Shown here in pieces: positions 18,774 to 27,563 of a stretch of DNA of 64,000 nt. The translations under genes were made by a program, and so were the position numbers. Each line of letters opens with the position of its first letter. The first letter of the stretch is position 1. Source of the DNA: an uncultured Alphaproteobacteria bacterium (GTDB lineage: Bacteria; Pseudomonadota; Alphaproteobacteria; Micropepsales; Micropepsaceae). The notes under the pieces were generated by a model. That model was not told the origin of the DNA, did not search any database, and saw only the letters and a program-made list of their open reading frames with translations. The DNA lies in assembly GCA_903857685.1 (NCBI GenBank), contig CAIOFO010000124.1:1-64000 (forward strand). The letters run 5' to 3'.

Positions 18774-21232
18774 CCAGGCACCTCAACTCCAGAAACAGGC
18801 TCGACGCTGAAACTTCGCGGGCTTTCGCCGCGCCGGGAGATTTCCCGCATGGTCGCGTAGGCCGATTCGATGTGCCGCCGGAAGCGGCCGGTGTCGAACA
18901 GCGGGGTGCTGAGCCGGTTGTACGCAATTTTTTCCCGCAGGGATTGCAGGATCGACGAATTGCCGGCCAATCGCAGGGCAAGGCTCTCATAGGCTTCCAG
19001 ATTGTCAGCGACCAACTCGGGCAAGCCGATCGCATGCAAGAGACTGGCGGCGACGCGGCCCGAAAAGGCGTTGCCGCGGCAGGTGATCATCGGCAGTCCC
19101 GCCCATAAGGCGTCGCTTGCCGTGGTGTGCGCGTTGCAGGGCAGCGTATCCAGGAACAGATCGGCCAGCGTCAGCCGGGCCAGATGCTCATTCATCGGGA
19201 CATGCGGCGCAAAGACAAGCCTGTCCGCCGCCACGCCGTGATTTTTCGCCTCGCGTTTGAGATTGCCGGGAAATGCCGCGTTGCTCTGGAATATCCAGAG
19301 CACGGCGCCGGGGACCTGCTTCAGAATCCGCATCCATGCCGCAAACATCTGTGGCGTCAGCTTGTAAATGACATTGAAACTGCAAAAGACAAACGCGTTC
19401 TCGGGCAACCCGGCCTCGCTCCGGCTGGGGCAGGTTTGCGCGATGGGCCGCCTGCGGTCGTTCACCTGGTAGCTGTCCGGAAGATAAACCACATTTTCCG
19501 TATAATATTGGCGCTCGCCGGGCGGAATGACGATGCGATCGGCCAGGATGTAGTCCATGTAGCCGGCGCCCAATGTGCCGGGAAATCCCAGGTAATTGAC
19601 CTGGATGGGCGCAGGCCTGTGGGCGAAAACGCCCATGCGCTGCGACCCGAAATAGCCATTGAGATTGACAAGAATGTCGATGTCCTCGTCCAGGATGCGC
19701 AAAGCCGCCGCCCGGTCGGACAGATGCGATATCGGGACAAACCTGTCGAACGCCGCTTCCAGCCGCCTGCGCATGGGGCTGTCGTCGCTGCGGCCATTAT
19801 CGAAACCCATGATCTCGAACCTGCTCCTGTCGTGCGCCTCGTAAAGTCCGGCGGTCAGGTAAGCGGTCGCCTGCGCCCGGAATTCCCCGGAGACATATCC
19901 CACCCGGATCTTCGCGCGATGGCGATCACCCCTTGTCCAGATTGCGGGAGCCGGTGGATAGCGGTGCTGGGCGAAAATGGTCGCGCAGGACAGCAGGTCC
20001 GCCGGCGATTCCGAGAACGCCTGATATACAAAGGGCTGCGCGATGCGCTTGCCCGCGCGCACGCCCGCATCGAGAAGGGCTTTTTCCCGGTCAAAGCCGC
20101 GCCAATCCGCGCCATGCATCCGAAGATGCAGCAAATCGCCGCGCGCATAGGCGAAATCCGGGTCTATCTGAACGAGTTTTTCCAGATCGCGGATGGCGGG
20201 TTCATTTCGCCGAAATTCGTTCCACAGCAGCAAGCCGCGATTGTCGAGCGCCATGGCAAAATCCGGCTTGATCGCCAGGGCCTTGTCATAGCTCGCCAGC
20301 GCTTCGTCATAGCGCTTGAGATGCCGCAGGGCGTTGCCGCGATTGTTCAGCGCTTCGGCGTCCGGTGCAATCGCCAGCGCCTTGTCGTAGCTCGCCAGCG
20401 CTTCCTCGAAGCGGTTCAAATCCTGCAGCAGGTTTCCGCGGCTGTTCAGCGCCTCGGCATAGTCCGGCCTGGTCGCCAGGGCCTTGTCGATACTTGCCAG
20501 TGCCTCGTCAAAGCGCCGCAGATGCCTGAGGGTGATGCCGCGATTGTTCAGCGCCTCGGAAAAATCCGGCGTGCTTGCCAGCACCGTGTCATAATCCGCC
20601 AGCGCCTCGTCAAAGCGTTTCAATTCCCGCAAGGCGTTGCCCCGATTGTAGCGCGCCTCGGCATAGTCCGGCCTGGCGGCCAGCGCCCTGTCATAACTCT
20701 CCAGGGCTTCGTCAAAGCTCTTCAGGGCGCGCAGGGCATTGCCGCGATTGTTCAGCGCCTCGGCAAAATCCGGTTTGAGGATCAAGGTCCGGTAATAGCC
20801 CGCAAGGGCCTCGGTGAAGCGCTTCAGATCATAGAGCGCGTTGGCACGATTAAACAGCGCCGCGGCATCGTCCGGCGCGATCACCAGCGCCTTGTCATAG
20901 CTCGCCAGGGCTTCCTCAAACCGGCCGAGCGCACTCAGGACGTTTCCATGATGGACCAGAACCACGGTGGCGCCCGGCTGCACCTTCAGCGCAGCCCCGA
21001 TCAGTTTGAGGGCTTCGTCATAGGCTCCTTTTTGCGCCCGGATGACGCCAAGATGGTGACAGGCCGTGAAATTGCGCGGCTCGGCCGCGAGAACCTGCAA
21101 ATATAAATGTTCGGCTTCGGCCAGATTTCCCTGCCGGTAAGACAAGACGGCCTTGTCGCACAATGATTGCAGGTTCATGCCCAGGTCTTCCGGAGATGAG
21201 CGCTGGAGAGCTTCTTCATATTCAGCTGCCAT
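18770..21232 (-). CDS. TPR-repeat O-GlcNAc-transferase-like glycosyltransferase (GT41/SPINDLY type)
   Basis: Tandem TPRs followed by GYVSGEF...DIDILVNLNGYFGSQRMGVFAHRPAPIQVNYLGFPGTLGAGYMDYILAD...LTLADLFLDTLPCNAHTTASDALWAGLPMITCRGNAFSGRVAASLL. Confidence 0.95.
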   Translation of the reverse strand: MAAEYEEALQRSSPEDLGMNLQSLCDKAVLSYRQGNLAEAEHLYLQVLAAEPRNFTACHHLGVIRAQKGAYDEALKLIGAALKVQPGATVVLVHHGNVLSALGRFEEALASYDKALVIAPDDAAALFNRANALYDLKRFTEALAGYYRTLILKPDFAEALNNRGNALRALKSFDEALESYDRALAARPDYAEARYNRGNALRELKRFDEALADYDTVLASTPDFSEALNNRGITLRHLRRFDEALASIDKALATRPDYAEALNSRGNLLQDLNRFEEALASYDKALAIAPDAEALNNRGNALRHLKRYDEALASYDKALAIKPDFAMALDNRGLLLWNEFRRNEPAIRDLEKLVQIDPDFAYARGDLLHLRMHGADWRGFDREKALLDAGVRAGKRIAQPFVYQAFSESPADLLSCATIFAQHRYPPAPAIWTRGDRHRAKIRVGYVSGEFRAQATAYLTAGLYEAHDRSRFEIMGFDNGRSDDSPMRRRLEAAFDRFVPISHLSDRAAALRILDEDIDILVNLNGYFGSQRMGVFAHRPAPIQVNYLGFPGTLGAGYMDYILADRIVIPPGERQYYTENVVYLPDSYQVNDRRRPIAQTCPSRSEAGLPENAFVFCSFNVIYKLTPQMFAAWMRILKQVPGAVLWIFQSNAAFPGNLKREAKNHGVAADRLVFAPHVPMNEHLARLTLADLFLDTLPCNAHTTASDALWAGLPMITCRGNAFSGRVAASLLHAIGLPELVADNLEAYESLALRLAGNSSILQSLREKIAYNRLSTPLFDTGRFRRHIESAYATMREISRRGESPRSFSVEPVSGVEVPG
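20245..20960 (-). repeat. tandem about 102-bp repeats encoding 34-aa TPR units
   Basis: Recurrent aa block AEALNNRGNALR.LKRFDEALASYDKALA..PD and recurrent DNA gcgcctcgg..tagtccgg; one unit is 33 aa (LAIAPDAEALNNRG). Confidence 0.9.
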
Positions 21233-21422
21233 TCCCCTGGTTTGTGCCGGCGCGGAAACAAGATTTACGGGACCGTGAGCATTTTGCCTATGCCCGGCAA
21301 TGCGCGCAATTGGCGGCCGCACTTGAGATCATATCAATCGCCGGCGACGGAGTGTTTTGTCATCTCTCCGCATCCGTGTAGATTGGGATGCGGCGTTCAA
21401 AACCGCACAAGGGGAGGAATGG

Positions 21423-22136
21423 ATGACGTTTCGGAAAATGCTGCTTTGCGGGGTGCTGCCGCTGCTGTCATTGGCGCCCGCTTTTGCCCAAACCGCGGTA
21501 GATGCCGGCGCGGATCTTCCGCCCGGCTGGCCGCGCCCAGGCGCCACCTTGCTGGTCGAAAATGACCGCGGCTCCGCCTATAACGTCATGTATTTCCAGG
21601 GCAAGCCGGCGGGTCTGCATCGTCACCGCTATTTCTTCGCCGGGCTCGACCTCAACACCGCGGCGGTGGTGGGCAAGCGGCAAGGCGATGCGGATTGGGG
21701 ACCGCCGGGTCCCGTCATCAAGGATCATATGTGGTACCTGCCCAAGGGCCTGACCCACGACGAAATGACGGTGACCGATCCGGGCCGGCACACGGTGGTG
21801 ATCGACATCAAGGACAAGAGCGTGCCGGAAGCCGCCAACACCACCAGCTTCCCCGCCAACAAATATGCGCCTTCCCAGACCAAGGTGGTGGACAATGACA
21901 AGGTCATCATCTGGGACTGCGCCTGGTCGGACCGCCCGGGCGAGGCATCCTTCGACACCCGCGACATGTTCCTGGCTTTTGCCGAGGGCGGCGACCTTTC
22001 CGTTGCCGAAGACGGCAAGCCGGCCCAGGTGAAGCATTATGATGCGGGCCAGGCGATTTTCCTGCCCGGCGGCCATGCCCGCGCCATCACGGCAAAAAAC
22101 AGCGCCGTGCACGCCATGCTGGTGGAAGTGAAATAG
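21423..22136 (+). CDS. secreted cupin-like protein
   Basis: Signal peptide; AGLHRHRYFFAGLDL and GQAIFLPGGHARAITAKNSAVHAMLVEVK cupin-like elements. Confidence 0.65.
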   Translation: MTFRKMLLCGVLPLLSLAPAFAQTAVDAGADLPPGWPRPGATLLVENDRGSAYNVMYFQGKPAGLHRHRYFFAGLDLNTAAVVGKRQGDADWGPPGPVIKDHMWYLPKGLTHDEMTVTDPGRHTVVIDIKDKSVPEAANTTSFPANKYAPSQTKVVDNDKVIIWDCAWSDRPGEASFDTRDMFLAFAEGGDLSVAEDGKPAQVKHYDAGQAIFLPGGHARAITAKNSAVHAMLVEVK

Positions 22137-22275
22137 CGAGCCGCGGGTTCGCCGCAGGCGATTGAAGCGGTCCAGCAGACCGTTTCGAACGGCGAACGCC
22201 ATGAGCGCTAGCGAATGGCCTTTATGCCAGAGCCAATTCCGGTTCGGCAATGATGGGGAATGCGGCCGGCGGCAG

Positions 22276-22407
22276 CTAGCGAAGCGCGGGCAACATGAAG
22301 GAAACGACGGAGGCGACCATGAAGAGGTAGAGAATGGCCATGACGGGATTGAGCGCTTTGAGAGCGTCCCTGTCTTCCATTCCCTTTTCGATCTTGTCGT
22401 TCAGCAT
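22276..22407 (-). CDS. 43-aa single-TM small protein
   Basis: Reverse-strand reading [43 protein letters not shown]; absent from the ORF track because of its length cut-off. Confidence 0.5.
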   Translation of the reverse strand: MLNDKIEKGMEDRDALKALNPVMAILYLFMVASVVSFMLPALR

Positions 22408-22595
22408 CGGGCTCGACTCATTGGGCAGGCAAGGGATACGCCATCTTCAAGACACCAGTGCAACAGCCCGTTCCACCCTTGCCTCGCCCGGAATTCCGGC
22501 CTTTTCCCGGAAATGACGGCTTCTTTGCCGCCGCCGGCCTGCTTTCTCCCGGTAAAATCGTGCTAAAAGAGACCCGCCACTCCAGCGAGGTTCCG

Positions 22596-23054
22596 ATGGT
22601 CACGCTCACTGTCAACGGCCAGCAGCACCAGATTGATGTCGAACCGGAGATGCCCCTGCTCTGGGCGCTGCGCAACGAGATCGGCCTCACCGGCACCAAA
22701 TATGGCTGCGGCATCGCCCAGTGCGGCGCCTGCACGGTATTGATGGATGGCCATCCGGTCCGCTCCTGCATGCTGGCGGTCTCAAGCGTGCAGGGGCGCG
22801 AGATCACCACCATCGAAGGGCTTTCGCAGAACGGCACCCTGAACAAGGTGCAGGAGGCCTGGATTGCCGAAGACGTGCCGCAATGCGGCTATTGCCAGTC
22901 CGGCCAGATCCTGTCGGCGACCGCCCTGCTGAGCCGCACGCCCCATCCCGACAATTCCGACATCGACGCGGCCATGGCCGGCAATATCTGCCGCTGCGGC
23001 ACCTATGTCCGCATTCGCCGCGCCATCCATCGCGCCGCCAGTGACAAGGCGTGA
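22596..23054 (+). CDS. 2Fe-2S subunit of isoquinoline 1-oxidoreductase/XDH-family enzyme
   Basis: [16 protein letters not shown] and CGYCQSGQI...[13 protein letters not shown]. Confidence 0.96.
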   Translation: MVTLTVNGQQHQIDVEPEMPLLWALRNEIGLTGTKYGCGIAQCGACTVLMDGHPVRSCMLAVSSVQGREITTIEGLSQNGTLNKVQEAWIAEDVPQCGYCQSGQILSATALLSRTPHPDNSDIDAAMAGNICRCGTYVRIRRAIHRAASDKA

Positions 23055-23062
23055 GGGCGGCC

Positions 23063-25282
23063 ATGAAAAACACGACGCAAACACTTTCCCGCCGCCAGAT
23101 CCTGGTCGCCGGCGCCACACTGTCGGGCGGCATGGCGCTTGGGCTGTTTATTCCCGGCACGGCCCGCGCCGCGGCGCCGGAACTGGAGCCACGTTATTGG
23201 GCCGAGGACGCGCCCGATCCGCGTGAAGTCAACGCCTGGGTGGTGATCGAGCCCGACGACAGCGTGACGCTGCGCTGTCCCATGGCGGAGATGGGCCAGG
23301 GCACGGGTTCGGGCCTGGCCATGCTTCTGGCGGAAGAACTGGAATGCCGCTGGGATAACGTCAAAGTCGAGTTTGCGTCGGTCAACCGCAACATCCGCGA
23401 AAACACGCTGTATGGCGACATGGTCGCGGCGGGCAGCCGGGGCATCCGCACGACATGGCCCTATGTCCAGCAGGCCGGGGCTTCGGCGCGGGCGCGGCTG
23501 GTGCAGGCCGCGGCGTCGAAATGGAATGTGCCGGCCGCGCAATGCGAGGCTCGCGAGAGCAAGGTTTTCCACCAGCCCAGCGGGCGTTCCTTGCGGTATG
23601 GCGAACTGGTCAAGGACGCCGCCAAGATCAAGCTTTCCACCGAACCCGCCATCAAGGCGCCGGAGCAGTTCAAGCTGGCGGGCACGCGCCAGCCGCGACT
23701 GGACTCCGCCATCAAGTCCACCGGGCAGGCGCTATACGGCATCGACACGCGTGAAGCCGGCCAGCTCTATGCTTCCATCATGTCCTGCCCCGTGTTTGGC
23801 GGGAAACTGGTGTCGGTGGATGACAGCGCCATCCAGGGCCGGCGCGGCATCAAACAGGTGGTGAAGCTGGACGACGCCGTCGCCGTCGTCGCCGACAATT
23901 ATTGGCGCGCCAATGAGGCGCTCAAGAAGCTGAAAGTCACCTGGGATGGCGGCGCGGCAGCCAAAACCGACAGCGCCCAATTCGCCAGGGACTACCGCGA
24001 TGCGCTGGACGGGCCGATGGTGACGGCGCGCAATGACGGTGACGCCAAAAGCGCGATCGCCAAAAGCGCGCATGTCGTCGAAGCGGTTTACGAAACGCCG
24101 CTTCTGGCGCACGCCACCATGGAGCCCTGCAACGCCACGGTCCATCTGCAAAAGGACCGCCTGGATGTGTGGATGGGGTCCCAGTCACCCTTGCAGAACG
24201 CCAAAATGGCGGCCCAGGAAGCGGGCCTGAAGCCGGAACAGGTCTATTTCCATCAGCTGTATCTGGGCGGCGGTTTCGGCCGGCGCACCTTCGGCGATGA
24301 ATTGCGCCATGCCGTGCGTGTCGCCAAGGCGGGAAACATAACCCAGCCGCTGCAACTTCTCTGGTCGCGCGAACAGGATATGCGGGCCGACCGCTATCGC
24401 CCGCAATCGGCAATCCGTCTAAAGGGCGCGCTCTCGCCGGACGGCAAGCTGGAGGCCATCTTCATCCAAAGCGTTTGCGGGTCGATCCAGCGCTCCACCG
24501 GGCAAAAAGTCGCGAACGGTCTGGATCCCACGTCGCTGGAAGGAATCGGGCCTTCGGTTCCCTACAATAAGGTGCCCAACTGGTACACGGGCCAGATGCT
24601 CAAGAATACCCATGTGCCGGTGGCCTATTGGCGTTCGGTGGGGGGCTCGCAAAACTCCTTCTATCTGGAAAGCTTCATCGACGAACTGGCCCACGCCGCG
24701 GGCAAGGACCCGCTGGAGTTTCGCCGCAGCCTTACCGACCGGGTCGATTCGATTGCCGTGCTGAACAAGCTGGCCGAGATCAGCGGCTGGGGCAAACCCA
24801 TGGCTGCGGGACGCGGACGCGGCATCTCTCTGGTGGAAAATCACGGTGCGGTGGGCGGCCAGATCGCCGAGGTGACAGTGAAACCGTCCGGCGAGGTACG
24901 GGTGGATCGCGTTTTCGCCGCGACCGACGCCTATCATGTGGTCAACCCCAACCTGGTGGATGCGCAGATCGAGGGCGGCGCGGTCTTCGGCATGTCCGCC
25001 ATGCTGTTTGGCGAGATCACCATCCAGAATGGCGCGGCCGCCCAGGGCAATTTCAATGATTATCGCGTGGCGCGCATGACCGATGCGCCCGAGATGGTAA
25101 CCGCTCTGGCGCTCACCGGCGGCAGGGACGACAAGGGCAAACCCAAATGGGGCGGGGTGGGCGAATGTTCTACGGCGCCTATCGCCGCCGCCATCGCCAA
25201 TGCGATCTTCGCGGCGACGGGCAAGCGGGTGCGCTCCCTGCCTTTCAAGAATGTGAAGCTGACGGAGCTCAGCAGCCTCTAG
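23063..25282 (+). CDS. Tat-targeted molybdopterin-binding subunit (IorB-like, XDH family)
   Basis: LSRRQILVAGATLSGG signal; EMGQGTGSGLAMLLAEEL; YLGGGFGRRTFGD; GVGECSTAPIAAAIANAIFAATGKRVRSLP. Confidence 0.95.
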   Translation: MKNTTQTLSRRQILVAGATLSGGMALGLFIPGTARAAAPELEPRYWAEDAPDPREVNAWVVIEPDDSVTLRCPMAEMGQGTGSGLAMLLAEELECRWDNVKVEFASVNRNIRENTLYGDMVAAGSRGIRTTWPYVQQAGASARARLVQAAASKWNVPAAQCEARESKVFHQPSGRSLRYGELVKDAAKIKLSTEPAIKAPEQFKLAGTRQPRLDSAIKSTGQALYGIDTREAGQLYASIMSCPVFGGKLVSVDDSAIQGRRGIKQVVKLDDAVAVVADNYWRANEALKKLKVTWDGGAAAKTDSAQFARDYRDALDGPMVTARNDGDAKSAIAKSAHVVEAVYETPLLAHATMEPCNATVHLQKDRLDVWMGSQSPLQNAKMAAQEAGLKPEQVYFHQLYLGGGFGRRTFGDELRHAVRVAKAGNITQPLQLLWSREQDMRADRYRPQSAIRLKGALSPDGKLEAIFIQSVCGSIQRSTGQKVANGLDPTSLEGIGPSVPYNKVPNWYTGQMLKNTHVPVAYWRSVGGSQNSFYLESFIDELAHAAGKDPLEFRRSLTDRVDSIAVLNKLAEISGWGKPMAAGRGRGISLVENHGAVGGQIAEVTVKPSGEVRVDRVFAATDAYHVVNPNLVDAQIEGGAVFGMSAMLFGEITIQNGAAAQGNFNDYRVARMTDAPEMVTALALTGGRDDKGKPKWGGVGECSTAPIAAAIANAIFAATGKRVRSLPFKNVKLTELSSL

Positions 25283-26325
25283 GGCGCCGGGCGGGGCGGC
25301 GCCGGCGGATTGATATTCTGCACATCCAAGTTGGGTCCGGTCTTCGGCGCGGGCTTGGTCCAGCGGATGCTGCCCTTCAGATTGTCGGTGGCGCTGGCGG
25401 CTTTGGACAAGGTGATGGTATAGGCGCGCTTGTCCTTGGCGGCCAGTTTCGGCAGCGTCCATTCGGCGACATTGCCCTTGGCCTGCGCGTCCATGTGCAC
25501 GCCCTTGTAGCCATCGCCGGTGGTGCTCACCACAGTCAGTCCGGCGGGAATGACCAGGTCAACCGTCAACCCGTCCGCTTCCAGCCCCTTGCCCTTGAGA
25601 CCATTGTTGGCGAGGTTCAGCGTATAGGTCGCGCCATTGGCATCGGCCACCGGCTGCGACAGGCGGCCCTGTAGCAGCGGGCGGAAACCGATATCATCCC
25701 GCGCCCAGTCATAGATGTCCTTCAGCTGCGATTCCGCCACGCGGGTGGGAACGAAATTGCCCATGCGCAGGGGCGGCCGGTTGCCATTGGCGGGCGGCGG
25801 CGGGCCGTCGGCGAGCGACTCGTCCACCTGCGGCATGGTGGTGGTGTGGGTGTAAACGATGCTCTTGAACAGGTTGAAGTCCGCATTCACGCCGCCCAGC
25901 GTGCCGCGCGGCATGTCGAAGGTCTGGCCGTGGCATTGGGCGCAGCCCACATTATGAAACACCTGCTGGCCGTGGGGCATCGTGTCGGCGGCGGTAAAGC
26001 GCCAGGGCCCGGGGGTCGCGACTTTCTGCAGGCTGGCGAAATAGGCCGCCAGGTTGGCGATATCGGCATCGCTGATCTGGGTGTCCAGGAAGGCCGGCAT
26101 CACGCCCCAGGGCTTGCGCACCGCCTGCTGGAATTCGGAAGCCGACAGGCCGCGTCCGGCCAGGTCCGGCCCGAAAGCGCCCTCGCCGTCCTTGCCGTGG
26201 CAGTTGCGGCACTGGGTATTGTTGCCTTCCCACAGGGTCTTTCCCGCCGCCGGATCAGGCGTTTGGGCCGAAGCCGACAACCCAGCCAAAGGCAGCAACA
26301 GAAGTGCGGCAAGCAGTTTCTTCAT
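25279..26325 (-). CDS. diheme cytochrome c with C-terminal beta-rich domain
   Basis: CRNCHGKDGEGAFGPDLAG and CAQCHGQTFDMPRGTLGG after a signal peptide. Confidence 0.88.
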   Translation of the reverse strand: MKKLLAALLLLPLAGLSASAQTPDPAAGKTLWEGNNTQCRNCHGKDGEGAFGPDLAGRGLSASEFQQAVRKPWGVMPAFLDTQISDADIANLAAYFASLQKVATPGPWRFTAADTMPHGQQVFHNVGCAQCHGQTFDMPRGTLGGVNADFNLFKSIVYTHTTTMPQVDESLADGPPPPANGNRPPLRMGNFVPTRVAESQLKDIYDWARDDIGFRPLLQGRLSQPVADANGATYTLNLANNGLKGKGLEADGLTVDLVIPAGLTVVSTTGDGYKGVHMDAQAKGNVAEWTLPKLAAKDKRAYTITLSKAASATDNLKGSIRWTKPAPKTGPNLDVQNINPPAPPRPAP

Positions 26326-26531
26326 GGCAAGCGATCCCCCAATGTCCGCGTGTTCGCGGAAGTCTCCAAGATGCATCTTAGTATCAAGAAGGGGGAGCTG
26401 TCATGCACCAAGGATTGCCGGGAATTCTTCCTGTGCGGGCTGGCGGGGCCGTCCTGTATCCCACCGCACCATAAAGGCTGTCCTGCGCGCATAAATCGCT
26501 CTTTTACCATGCGAAAAACCGGTCTTAGATC

Positions 26532-27110
26532 ATGGGTATGACGGTCCGAGTGGCGTTTCTGACGTTTCTGCTTATGGCATGCGCGCTTCCCGCCCGGGCC
26601 GCCGCCCCCACGCCCATATCGATGACACCCTACAAAACCACCATGCAGAATCTGGGCACGGGTTTCGCGCTCGGGCTGCCGCTGCTGGCCACGGGGCTGA
26701 CCCTGGTCCGGCATGACCGTGCCGGCTCCGCCGAATTGCTGGTGGGAACGGTGCTGTCGCTTGGCACCGCCTATGCGCTGGAAAATGTGGTGCGCGAGGA
26801 GCGGCCGGATCATTCCAGCGCCCATGCCTTTCCGGCGCTGGATACGGCGCTGGCCGCCTCCAGCTCGTCCTTCCTTCTGGAACGCTATGGCTGGCGCGAA
26901 GGGCTTCCCGCCTTTGCCGCTTCCAGCTTTGTCTCCTTCGCCTTGAACCAGGCCAGGAAAGAACATTGGTATGACACGCTGGCGAGTTCGGCGATCTCCG
27001 CCGGATACGGCCTGATCGTCACCAAAAGGCTGAAAAGCCGCTACAACGTCCGGACCCGCCTGTCCGCCGCGCCGGGTGGCGCCTTTGCCAGCCTGACCTT
27101 TGACTGGTGA
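26532..27110 (+). CDS. PAP2-superfamily-like membrane protein
   Basis: EERPDHSSAHAFPALDTALAASSSSFL and NQARKEHWYDTLASS resemble PAP2 motifs in degenerate form. Confidence 0.65.
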   Translation: MGMTVRVAFLTFLLMACALPARAAAPTPISMTPYKTTMQNLGTGFALGLPLLATGLTLVRHDRAGSAELLVGTVLSLGTAYALENVVREERPDHSSAHAFPALDTALAASSSSFLLERYGWREGLPAFAASSFVSFALNQARKEHWYDTLASSAISAGYGLIVTKRLKSRYNVRTRLSAAPGGAFASLTFDW

Positions 27111-27119
27111 ATCCGCCGC

Positions 27120-27563
27120 TTAAGGCTTGCCCGCCGGCTTGCTGGACTCGAAGCTGATGGCCTTGAGATATTCGCTGCGCCGGTCCAGCTCGGTCTTGCC
27201 GGCGGGAAAGCCGTTGGACTTGAGCAGAAACGCCAGAATGTCGGCATATTGTTCGCGCGACAGCACGCCGGGGGCGGATTGCGGCATGGTGGTCCGGATC
27301 CGGTCGAAGACGTCGCCCACCGTCTGGCCGTCGAAATCACCGATGAACTGCCCACCGGACAGCGCCGGGGCCTCGCCCGAACCGCCCAGCGTGGCGCCGT
27401 GGCAGGCGGCGCAAACCTGGACGTAGTTCTGCGCGCCGCGCGCCGCCTGGTCCTCGGTGTAAATCCCGTTCCACACCGACTGGGTGGTCTGGGCCTGCAC
27501 CCCCGTCAGCAGAGCGATACTCGTCACCGCCAAAGCCGCGATCGCCTTGCGCATCGCTCTCAA
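27120..27563 (-). CDS. monoheme cytochrome c
   Basis: CAACHGATLGGSGEAPALSGGQF after a signal peptide; ATGA overlap with the upstream PQQ dehydrogenase. Confidence 0.92.
   Translation of the reverse strand: MRAMRKAIAALAVTSIALLTGVQAQTTQSVWNGIYTEDQAARGAQNYVQVCAACHGATLGGSGEAPALSGGQFIGDFDGQTVGDVFDRIRTTMPQSAPGVLSREQYADILAFLLKSNGFPAGKTELDRRSEYLKAISFESSKPAGKP

Noticed and set aside
20245-20960. Regular repeats considered as CRISPR-like
   Set aside because: About 102-bp units are coding TPRs without unique spacers; no cas genes seen
19127-21106. 659-aa plus-strand ORF with repeats
   Set aside because: Antisense shadow of the TPR/GT41 gene; its repeats mirror the TPR repeats
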